Source of the DNA: Deltaproteobacteria bacterium
GTDB lineage: Bacteria > Myxococcota_A > Polyangia > Polyangiales > Houyiibacteriaceae
NCBI GenBank assembly: GCA_019309605.1
Contig: JAFDFW010000013.1
Span: 1-15,413, forward strand
DNA length: 15,413 nucleotides
Reading direction: 5' to 3'
This document shows, one piece after another, positions 1 to 5,848 of this stretch. The notes beneath the pieces were generated by a model that was given only the letters and a program-made list of their open reading frames with translations, ran no database searches and had not been told where the DNA came from. Within the stretch, counting starts at the first letter, position 1; every line of letters begins with the position of its first letter. The translations under genes and the position numbers were made by a program.

Positions 1-957
1 ATTGGCGTGGTCAAGGCGCTGTTCGAGAAGGGGCTTCTGCCCGACGTTCTTTCCGGGGCATCCATGGGTGCCCTCATCGCTTGCGGTACCGGCGTGCGAA
101 CCGACGCCGAGCTCGAGGCGCTCTTCGCAGACCCACGGGTCCTTCGCACCGATGCGCTCAAGCGCTTTTCGCCGAGGCGTGCCGCGAGGGAACGCGCCGT
201 ATACGATCCGGCCCGCCTAGAAGAGGTGGTCGCGCACAACTCCGGTGACTACACATTCGAAGAGGCCCACGCGCGCACCGGCCGTACCGTCAGCATTAGC
301 GTTTCACCGACGCGTGAGCGCCAAAAGCCCCGCGTTCTCTGCCACTACACCTCGCCCAACGTGCTGATGAACAGTGCCGCGGTCGCCTCCGGCGCGATTC
401 CCGGTGCATTCCCCGGTGCAACGCTCCGCCAACGTTTGCCGTCCGGCGAAAGCGCCCCGTACATGGGTACCGAAACTTGGATCGACGGCTCGCTCAAGGG
501 CGACCTGCCGATGCGCCGCTTGAGTCGCCTGCACAACGTCAATCATTTCATCGTGAGCCAAGTCAACCCACACGTTGCACCCGTACGGCGCGTCACGGGA
601 AAGCGTGGACTAATTCCGGTCGTGTCGGGGGTCATCGTCTCGAGTCTACGCACGCAGCTCACTCAGCAGCTCGGGCTCGCCCGCGATCTCACGAAAAGCA
701 CGCCCCTCTACGCGCCGCTCGACGTCGCCTACTCGCTAGCAGACCAGCCCTATGGCGGGGACATCGACATCCACCCGCGCCTGCGCCCCATGGCGCTCCT
801 TCGCACCATGTCGAACATCTCGCACAAGGAGCTCCTGCGGTACATCCTCGAGGGCGAGCGCGCGACCTGGCCGATGCTCGCCCGCGTCCGCGATCAAACG
901 TGCGTGTCCCGCGCGTTAGATGCAGCGATACGGCGCTTGTCAGCCGATTCGCAGTGA
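1..957 (+). CDS. Patatin-like phospholipase / acyl hydrolase, C-terminal part (5' truncated by window edge)
   Basis: The reading frame is open from base 1, so the start lies outside the window. The visible part begins with IGVVKALFEKGLLPDVLSG, the usual lead into the patatin nucleophile elbow. The elbow is G-A-S-M-G, with the nucleophile Ser codon at 61-63. The second half of the Ser-Asp dyad is W-I-D-G-S, with the Asp codon at 484-486. Between them, SPNVLMNSAAVASGAIPGAFPG matches the family's conserved helix. The layout resembles the DUF3336-type triacylglycerol lipases/phospholipases related to SDP1 and yeast Tgl3-5; the DUF3336 part would be upstream and unseen. The family hydrolyses acyl esters of phospholipids or triacylglycerol. 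The stop TGA (955-957) lies inside the convergent DUF481 gene. The family call is firm; the substrate is not known. Confidence 0.88.
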   Translation: MGVVKALFEKGLLPDVLSGASMGALIACGTGVRTDAELEALFADPRVLRTDALKRFSPRRAARERAVYDPARLEEVVAHNSGDYTFEEAHARTGRTVSISVSPTRERQKPRVLCHYTSPNVLMNSAAVASGAIPGAFPGATLRQRLPSGESAPYMGTETWIDGSLKGDLPMRRLSRLHNVNHFIVSQVNPHVAPVRRVTGKRGLIPVVSGVIVSSLRTQLTQQLGLARDLTKSTPLYAPLDVAYSLADQPYGGDIDIHPRLRPMALLRTMSNISHKELLRYILEGERATWPMLARVRDQTCVSRALDAAIRRLSADSQ

Positions 958-2180
958 GATGCCGACGACGATTTGGTAGTCTTCTTCGGGACAGTCCCGT
1001 CCGACCGAGGAAATGGCTGCTCCGTGCGCAAGTACAGGAACGACGTGTTGAAGTGGAGAATCGAGGTGACTCTCAGCGAAAAGTCCATGCTGCCCACGTG
1101 GTTGGTGTTGCCGATGGTCGTGAAGACTAGGTTGGTGCGCCAGTCCAAGAGCAGCTGGATGTCGTCCGTAAAATCAATGTCGGCGAACATTCGGAACATC
1201 CAGTAACCGTCGCTTTGCGGGTTCTCTACGCCCGCGTCGGGATCGAGCAGCGACAGGTACTGATAGCCAGGCGCAGTTTCGAAATCCCAGTTGACGACGT
1301 ACGTGGTGATGATGTGCACGCCGAGACCGGCGGCGGGCGTCGCACGCAACCGAATGTTTTGGAACTTGTCGTAAAGGAGCTGCCCGGTAAGCGCTTTGAC
1401 GAAGACGATCGGGTGAACGTAGATGTCGACATCGCCACCGCCGAGATGACGATTTGCAATCTCCGCGCGGGCTGCTGTACCGAAAGTCCCGTCATAGGTG
1501 ATCTCGGCGCGGGTGAGCGCGTCCTCGCGGACGAGCGACCAGAAGGCATTGAATGTGAGGTTCTCTGTGTTACCCGCGTTGGCCGTCAAACCAAGCCGCA
1601 ACACCGTTGACCAGTAGTTCCGTTCGCGTTCCGTGTGCTCGATGATGCCCAGTAGCTCCGAGCGCGGTCGGGTCACGATCCCCTCGGCCGTCTGCACCAC
1701 GACAAACTCTTCGTTGATCATCGAGGGGCCCACCAAGTCGTCCCCTTCGGTGAAGACGTACGTGTTGGCCCTAGGCGAGTGCAACTCCTGGACCTTCTTC
1801 CAATCGTACGTGAGCAGCTTGAGCTCGGAGCTATCGAAGCTGAGCGAACCATCGCGCATTCGCTCGAGGTTGCCTCTCAACCACTCGCCTGAAGCCAAGC
1901 GAACCCAATCAAACTCGTCCCCAAACTGAATCATGTAGGTTTGGGGAAGATCCTCCTGGGCCTTCTGAACCAACACCGCCGTGTTGGGACCGGAGTCTTT
2001 TCCAAGCTCGGATCTAGCCGTGTCGCTCTGCTCGGGCCCCGCCGGATGAGGGTCGTCCGTTGGAAGCGGCTCTTCCACCTGCGCGAACGCCACCGACCCG
2101 CCGGCAAGCAAAACAGCAGCTACCAGCAGCACCGCCAGAGGCAGCAAACGCCACCTCTCCCCGTCCTTCAAACGCATCAT
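894..2180 (-). CDS. DUF481-family outer-membrane beta-barrel protein, 3' end frameshifted
   Basis: As read, this ORF encodes 428 residues. Residues 11-34 form a signal peptide (hydrophobic core, cleavage near AFA-Q). Residues 80-180 form a small N-terminal domain that reads WLRGNLERMRDGSLSFDS, as in DUF481 (YdiY-like) proteins. From about 190 onward come alternating beta strands typical of a DUF481 barrel (RLGLTANAGNTENLTFNAF and so on). The last 30 residues as read (KKTTKSSSASHC...) are hydrophilic and unlike a barrel. Shifting the frame by one base near 981-992 gives PEEDYQIVVGISLRIG and a stop at 940-942, a proper closing strand. The likely intact protein is about 413 residues ending at 940. 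As read, the gene overlaps the convergent patatin gene by 64 bp; with the repaired frame the overlap is 18 bp. The start is ATG-ATG at 2180-2175 with no clear ribosome site. Function is unknown; the location is probably the outer membrane. Confidence 0.82.
   Translation of the reverse strand: MMRLKDGERWRLLPLAVLLVAAVLLAGGSVAFAQVEEPLPTDDPHPAGPEQSDTARSELGKDSGPNTAVLVQKAQEDLPQTYMIQFGDEFDWVRLASGEWLRGNLERMRDGSLSFDSSELKLLTYDWKKVQELHSPRANTYVFTEGDDLVGPSMINEEFVVVQTAEGIVTRPRSELLGIIEHTERERNYWSTVLRLGLTANAGNTENLTFNAFWSLVREDALTRAEITYDGTFGTAARAEIANRHLGGGDVDIYVHPIVFVKALTGQLLYDKFQNIRLRATPAAGLGVHIITTYVVNWDFETAPGYQYLSLLDPDAGVENPQSDGYWMFRMFADIDFTDDIQLLLDWRTNLVFTTIGNTNHVGSMDFSLRVTSILHFNTSFLYLRTEQPFPRSDGTVPKKTTKSSSASHCESADKRRIAASNARDTHV
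981..999 (-). other. Probable one-base deletion (frameshift) in a hairpin at the end of the DUF481 gene
   Basis: On the minus strand the codons run GTC CCG AAG AAG, then a nonsense-like tail. One extra G (GTC CCG GAA GAA) restores EEDYQIVVGISLRIG-stop, a typical final strand of a beta barrel. The site overlaps a perfect dyad, CGGGAC-A-GTCCCG (987-999), which could favour replication slippage or a base-calling error. No classical X-XXY-YYZ slippery heptamer is present, so programmed frameshifting is less likely. Confidence 0.7.
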
Positions 2181-2188
2181 GGGTGTGA

Positions 2189-2218
2189 GTTATACGGAGG
2201 GAGGGAGCCGATTCCCAA
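2189..2218 (-). promoter_or_regulatory. Candidate sigma-70-type promoter close to the DUF481 start
   Basis: On the minus strand, TTGGGA (2218-2213) and TATAAC (2194-2189) are separated by 18 bp, matching the -35 and -10 consensus at 4/6 and 5/6 positions. The -10 ends only 8 bp before the ATG at 2180, and no Shine-Dalgarno sequence is visible, so a nearly leaderless transcript is possible. The rest of the 107-bp gap to hicB shows no other clear signal. Confidence 0.3.
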
Positions 2219-2287
2219 CAAATTCCGGCAGCGGCAGCGCCAGCGTCGGTATCGGTGCCAGCGCGCCTCGCGGCAATCGCGGCGAGA

Positions 2288-2716
2288 TCAAGCACCTTTG
2301 CGGATGGCGCTCTTGCAAAGGACGAAGTCAGCGTCGGGCTCCAGGGCTCTTAGCAGCTCGGTCAGCTTGTCGATCGTTGGCACCGAAGCTCCCTGCTCGT
2401 AGCGTGCGTAGGCATTGACCGATGTCTGACCGAGATTCTGGACGACTTGTTGAAGTGTTTTTCCCGAGAGGCCTCGCTGCTGTTTGAGGAAGAACGCAAC
2501 TAGGGCCGCATCCCCGTTAGCCCCGACCTCGAAGTAGCCACCCTTGCCAACATGGACATCCACGCTGAACCCAGGCTTGTCGATCATCGCTTCGATCGCG
2601 TCACAGATCATCGTGTAGGCTTCTTTCTTCGTCTTCCCCTGAGAGAAAGCCCCCAGGTCCGGCACCTCGATGGCCCACCAGTTGCCTGCCTTCACCACGT
2701 GACCCGCGAATCTCAT
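2288..2716 (-). CDS. hicB: HicB-family antitoxin with C-terminal XRE-type helix-turn-helix
   Basis: The protein has 142 residues from the ATG at 2716-2714. Residues 1-67 form the partly degraded RNase-H-like HicB fold (MRFAGHVVKAGNWWAIEVPD, then SQGKTKKEAYTMICDAIEAM). Residues about 72-133 form an XRE-like DNA-binding domain (NAYARYEQGASVPTIDKLTELL). HicB proteins bind the HicA mRNA interferase and repress their own operon. The ATG is chosen because AGAAGAGG lies six bases upstream and because the old hicA stop overlaps it as ATGA, the usual hicA-hicB arrangement. The same frame is also open upstream to a GTG at 2836, which would give a 182-residue fusion carrying about 40 HicA-derived residues. 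That longer start has no ribosome site. The antitoxin looks intact although its toxin is broken. Confidence 0.85.
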   Translation of the reverse strand: MRFAGHVVKAGNWWAIEVPDLGAFSQGKTKKEAYTMICDAIEAMIDKPGFSVDVHVGKGGYFEVGANGDAALVAFFLKQQRGLSGKTLQQVVQNLGQTSVNAYARYEQGASVPTIDKLTELLRALEPDADFVLCKSAIRKGA

Positions 2717-2836
2717 TTTCGGCCTCTTCTCGCTGCCTTCAGAATAGCCATCGGCGAAGACGCTATGGCGACCACCTTCTCGAAGCAGAACCCAGCCAAG
2801 GATCCGAAGCCGTTTAACGAGCTCCTTTTGCCTCAC
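2713..2836 (-). pseudogene. hicA: hicA toxin remnant with out-of-frame internal deletion
   Basis: From GTG at 2836 the frame gives MRQKELVKRLRILGWVLLRE and then GGRHSVFAD, the HicA N-terminus with its catalytic His. The sequence then changes frame: the next frame reads MAILKAARRGRK-stop, the expected C-terminal helix of HicA, with TGA at 2715-2713 overlapping the hicB ATG. The piece between (normally about 18-20 residues with the PRHxE-type strand) is absent. What remains is 124 nt, not a multiple of three, which fits a deletion of roughly 56-62 bp. The deletion joins the HicA N-terminus in frame to HicB. The double-stranded-RNA-binding-like toxin fold cannot be complete. An in-frame TAA lies four codons upstream of the GTG, so this is the only possible start. 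Confidence 0.78.
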
Positions 2837-2848
2837 TGGCCAGTCTTA

Positions 2849-2860
2849 CACAGATATGTG
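2849..2860. promoter_or_regulatory. Candidate operator of the hic locus
   Basis: CACAGATATGTG is a 12-bp palindrome with one mismatched pair, 12 bp upstream of the hicA start. HicB proteins with an XRE domain usually repress their own promoter at such dyads. The position fits; binding is inference. Confidence 0.3.
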
Positions 2861-2959
2861 GAAATCTCAAGCAGGCCTGCGAGCGTTTGTCGATTCATTG
2901 CCCCAGTTGTCGGCCACCCAGGTCGGGAGTTGCTGAGAGTTGCTCCGCCGACGCCGATC

Positions 2960-2973
2960 CCAGAAGATTCTGG
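2960..2973. other. Perfect dyad after the esterase gene
   Basis: CCAGAAGATTCTGG has six-base arms around two bases and lies just beyond the stop of the minus-strand esterase gene. There is no T tract, so it is a weak terminator candidate at best. The 143-bp gap 2837-2979 also holds a direct repeat GAGTTGCT at 2927-2934 and 2937-2944. Confidence 0.3.
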
Positions 2974-2979
2974 CGGGCT

Positions 2980-4215
2980 CTAGGGCTCCTGCACGACTAG
3001 GGCGGGCCCTGCCCGATCGAAGTACCAATTGCCGAAGCTGTCGAGCACGGACAGGTCATCGATTTCATATTGATAGCTCAGCGGATCAGCGAGCCAGCCG
3101 TGGTTGCCGTAACGCGGGGCAAACCCCGCTCCATGGTCCCTAACCAATACGCGCGCGGACTCAGCAATCGCATCGATGCGTTCGGGTGTTTGATCCACAG
3201 CCGCCCCGATGATGACCAGGTCGATCTGATCCATCACGACGAAGTACGGCGTGGTGACGTGATTCAGCGCGACTACCATCGAGTTGGCGCAAAGAGCGGG
3301 GTCAGGCTCGCCGACCGCACACGAATCGTCGAACACGAACCCTTGATAGGCGGCCCTTTCGCTCAACTTACCCGGGTCGAGCGGGGAGCCACCCATCGCC
3401 TCGCGGCTCCAGAACGCGGAGTCGTCTAGCCCTCGAACATCGGCCCAGGCCAACATCTCAGCGACTCGATCGAGGTTCTGCTTCACGCCGTTGCCTCCGG
3501 CGGACGTCCCCGAGAGGATGACCGCCGTCGCGTTTACTAGGTTGTCGGTCCCGAAATCGGCCGCGTCTTGCAGATCTTCGAGGACGGCCCGAATGATGTC
3601 GTGGCCGCGAAAATGAAAACCACCTTCTTCTTCCGTGGCCGCTTTGCTACCCCTCCACGTATCCGAGGAACAGTACCCGATGTACACCGCATTCCAGTCG
3701 AAGAAGTCCGGGTTGAGGCCCAAATCAGCGGCGAACAGACCATTGCGAGACAGGGTGTCGGGATAGCTCGCCGAGCTGGTGAGCCAGGGAGAGCTCTGTG
3801 CACGGTCGAGGCAGGCTTGCGGATTGCCGCAAGAAGCACCGCCTTGGAGATGAATGATCCACTGGCCCCGACCGCTTCCGGATCCGGCATCAAAGTAGTA
3901 AGCCGCATCGGTTCCGTCGTTGCACACGGCATCGCGGTTGGCCGCATCCTTGACGAAGCGCCTGGACAGGGTGCGCGGGCTCGCAACTTCGTCGGAGATG
4001 ACGATCGTTTGTCCGCCCGTTCCACCCGTGCCTGCAGCGCCGCCGGAACCTGCCGTTCCACCGCTCCCGCCGACGCCGGTGGTCCCACCCGTCCCACCAG
4101 CGCCGGCAGTTGCACCCGTTCCTCCACCACCATCGCTGCTGCTCTCGCCACACCCAGTGACCAGAAAGGCCAACAGCGATACAGCGATTGTCCAACGTAG
4201 ATGAGAACAGTTCAT
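2980..4215 (-). CDS. Pectin acetylesterase (PAE/Notum) family lipoprotein
   Basis: The protein has 411 residues from the ATG at 4215, chosen for GAGGAGG five bases upstream and for the signal peptide that follows. Residues 1-22 are a lipoprotein signal ending V-T-G-C; residues 29-68 are a Gly/Thr/Ala linker. The catalytic domain runs from about 80 to 405. It has the family's LQGGASCGNPQACLDR segment (123-138), YCSSDTWRG (181-189), the nucleophile elbow S-G-T-S238-A-G-G, a likely acidic residue at D329 (FVVMDQID) and the histidine in GNH372GW. PAE-family enzymes are serine esterases that remove acetyl groups from pectin; the animal relative Notum removes palmitoleate from Wnt. The substrate here is not known and need not be pectin. 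It should be anchored to a membrane lipid, facing outward. It is the second gene after the duplicated lipoprotein, 31 bp downstream, and probably shares its transcript. Confidence 0.87.
   Translation of the reverse strand: MNCSHLRWTIAVSLLAFLVTGCGESSSDGGGGTGATAGAGGTGGTTGVGGSGGTAGSGGAAGTGGTGGQTIVISDEVASPRTLSRRFVKDAANRDAVCNDGTDAAYYFDAGSGSGRGQWIIHLQGGASCGNPQACLDRAQSSPWLTSSASYPDTLSRNGLFAADLGLNPDFFDWNAVYIGYCSSDTWRGSKAATEEEGGFHFRGHDIIRAVLEDLQDAADFGTDNLVNATAVILSGTSAGGNGVKQNLDRVAEMLAWADVRGLDDSAFWSREAMGGSPLDPGKLSERAAYQGFVFDDSCAVGEPDPALCANSMVVALNHVTTPYFVVMDQIDLVIIGAAVDQTPERIDAIAESARVLVRDHGAGFAPRYGNHGWLADPLSYQYEIDDLSVLDSFGNWYFDRAGPALVVQEP
4010..4130 (-). repeat. Low-complexity Gly/Thr/Ala linker coding repeat
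   Basis: Imperfect repeats of a GGN-ACN/GCN-GGN-GGN pattern encode residues 29-68 of the esterase lipoprotein. Shorter versions occur in the lipoproteins at 5635 and 7409. Such linkers follow the lipidated cysteine in many Polyangia-type lipoproteins and probably act as a tether. Confidence 0.7.
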
Positions 4216-4246
4216 GACGACCTCCTCACGGTCCCTGCTTAGGCGG

Positions 4247-5635
4247 TCAGGGCGCATCGCAATTGTTCATGGAGCCGAACGAGAGGTACCCGACTTGGAC
4301 AGGCAGTCTGATCCGGTTCGCTGCGTCTGCCGGCCAACCGAAGCTGCGCGTGCAGGTTGTGGCGGTTCCACCGAACTCGACCTCGTATTCGCCCGGGCTT
4401 ACCTCGGCGAAGCCGCCCCTGCCGTCAGATGTCGTGGCGGTCAGATCGGGGTTCGGGATCCCTGCCTCATCCTCGTAGAATCCCTCGGCCGTCGCATCCA
4501 CGAGGTCGAACGTCACACCCGCCATGCGGGGGAACGCTGTGAGTGCGATGCCTCCGCCCGTCCACGGGTACGGAGTCATCATGATGTCGGAGACTTCCTC
4601 GCCTAGCTGGTCGCTAAGCATCGGCCACGAGTTTGTAGCGGTTCCGCCCGTCAGAACACCCGCGATCAAGTATGGCACCCATCCTTCTTTCTCCACCGTG
4701 TAGCTAGTCTCCTGGTTCGCCGGCAACATGAGGATGGTCTCTCCCTCTGCGTCCGTTGTCGCGCAGTTGCTGGTGTCGGTTTCGCAAACCTCGACGCCTT
4801 CGAGCGGCGGTCCACCGAAAGTGTCCTCCCAGCTAAAGCCTAGGCCCCCGGTCACCTCCACGGAGAGCGCCACGGTGGCAGCCTCACAGTTCATGCTGCT
4901 CCATGAGACGAAGCCGGCCTTGATAGGTATTCTGATCGTGTTCGCTTCGCTCCCAGGCCATCCGAATGCCGCGACACAGTTCGTCGCGGTCCCACCGAGC
5001 CGAACTTCGACCTCATCCGGGGCGACCTCAACGAAGCCGCCCGCTCCGTTGGCGATTGTACTGTCGAGATCGAGCGATGGGTCGCCTTGGGCGTCGTAGT
5101 AGAACCCTTTGCCCGATGCACCGACGAGCTCGAACGTTGCACCAAGAAGGCCCACACTAAGTACGAGGCTCCCGGTTCCCTGCATCGGGTAGGGTGTCAT
5201 CAGGAGGTCGGAAACGCGCTTCATCTCCGCGTCCGTCAACGTCCAGTTCGTGCGCTCCCCGACAAAGGTGTCGTCAACCACTTCAGTGCGCAGCACAGAC
5301 GCGTAACCGCTCTTGGTGTACGTGTAACTAATCCGTCCGTCTTCGGGCACGTCAACTTCGATCGTTGCCTGTCCGTTGGCGTCCGTCATCTCGCAGTTCT
5401 CGGTGTCAGTCTCGCAAAACTCCGCATCTTCGAGAGGCGGACGATCAGCCCCGGTCGCCCCCACCACCAAAGTCAGAGTTAGCTCGACAGGTTCGGCCCC
5501 GTTGGCGCCTCCGTTGCCTCCGCTGCCGCCACCACCCGTGCCACCGGCCCCACTGGAGTCGAGATCACTGCACCCGACGAGCGGAAACGCCAACAATGCG
5601 AAAACACATGTCCAATATGAAAAACAATACTTCAT
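4247..5635 (-). CDS. Lipoprotein made of two tandem copies of a ~205-residue module, function unknown
   Basis: The protein has 462 residues from the ATG at 5635, preceded by GGAGGAGG. The frame is open further upstream to 5761, but the signal peptide and ribosome site fix this start. Residues 1-22 are a lipoprotein signal ending L-V-G-C, followed by a short Gly-rich linker (29-46). Module 1 spans about 50-250 and module 2 about 254-460. Each module has, in order: a beta-rich Ig/carboxypeptidase-regulatory-like part with PLE(D/G)xEx-CETDT-x-NC-x(2)-TDAxG (residues 67-89 and 277-298), an SD-hydrophobic-MTPYP turn (142-150, 349-357), a second beta part with FGGTATTC or LGGTATNC (213-220, 421-428) and FGWP, and a closing SMNC or SMNNC. 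The paired cysteines suggest disulfides, hence an extracytoplasmic place. I do not recognise an enzyme; a binding or structural role is plausible. It is the first gene of a probable two-gene operon with the esterase. Confidence 0.8.
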   Translation of the reverse strand: MKYCFSYWTCVFALLAFPLVGCSDLDSSGAGGTGGGGSGGNGGANGAEPVELTLTLVVGATGADRPPLEDAEFCETDTENCEMTDANGQATIEVDVPEDGRISYTYTKSGYASVLRTEVVDDTFVGERTNWTLTDAEMKRVSDLLMTPYPMQGTGSLVLSVGLLGATFELVGASGKGFYYDAQGDPSLDLDSTIANGAGGFVEVAPDEVEVRLGGTATNCVAAFGWPGSEANTIRIPIKAGFVSWSSMNCEAATVALSVEVTGGLGFSWEDTFGGPPLEGVEVCETDTSNCATTDAEGETILMLPANQETSYTVEKEGWVPYLIAGVLTGGTATNSWPMLSDQLGEEVSDIMMTPYPWTGGGIALTAFPRMAGVTFDLVDATAEGFYEDEAGIPNPDLTATTSDGRGGFAEVSPGEYEVEFGGTATTCTRSFGWPADAANRIRLPVQVGYLSFGSMNNCDAP

Positions 5636-5695
5636 GACAACCTCCTCCGAGTCCTGCGGCCTACGAAAAGTCCGCGTGCTCAGACCCCCATGGAG

Positions 5696-5712
5696 AGCAC
5701 GCACCGTGCCAA
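5696..5712 (-). promoter_or_regulatory. Sigma-54 (-24/-12) promoter of the duplicated-lipoprotein/esterase operon
   Basis: On the minus strand the site reads TTGGCACGGTGCGTGCT. It matches the consensus TTGGCACG-N4-TTGCT at all but one base, with the invariant GG and GC exactly ten bases apart. The predicted start is near 5686, which leaves a leader of about 50 nt before the GGAGGAGG ribosome site and the ATG at 5635. Sigma-54 promoters need an AAA+ activator bound upstream; one is encoded at 10301-11857. Confidence 0.68.
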
Positions 5713-5759
5713 GTGAAAACGGCAATGATTGCGATCGAGGAGGACGCTTGCAGCGACCC

Positions 5760-5801
5760 ATTGTTGTCGAGCGTCAACAATCATTGACGGCAAGCGTCAA
5801 C
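5760..5801. promoter_or_regulatory. Cluster of dyads and direct repeats, candidate activator-binding site
   Basis: ATTGTTG-N8-CAACAAT (5760-5781) overlaps a second element, TTGACG-N5-CGTCAA (5784-5800). AGCGTCAAC is repeated directly at 5770-5778 and 5793-5801. The cluster lies about 75-115 bp upstream of the start predicted for the sigma-54 promoter, which is the usual distance of enhancer sites. The AT-rich arms are less likely to be a terminator for the propeller gene, as no T tract follows. The rest of the gap 5636-5848 shows nothing else clear. Confidence 0.45.
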
Positions 5802-5848
5802 GGGCCGCCAGCGAACATGCAGCGCCAGATTCGCCCCCGTGCGCGCGT

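Noticed and set aside
981..999. Programmed ribosomal frameshifting in the DUF481 gene
   Set aside because: A hairpin is present but there is no slippery heptamer in the right frame; mutation or sequencing error explains it more simply.
477..1130. A 217-codon plus-strand frame spanning the patatin and DUF481 ends
   Set aside because: Arg/His/Pro-rich composition typical of an out-of-frame GC-rich shadow, crossing two genes with clear families.
2713..2836. A natural HicA-HicB fusion protein as the ancestral form
   Set aside because: The HicA C-terminal helix and its stop remain in the other frame with the ATGA overlap, which shows that separate genes came first and a deletion made the fusion.
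2552..2983. A 143-codon plus-strand frame across hicB and the gap next to it
   Set aside because: It lies antisense to the recognisable HicB protein and has no ribosome site or family features.
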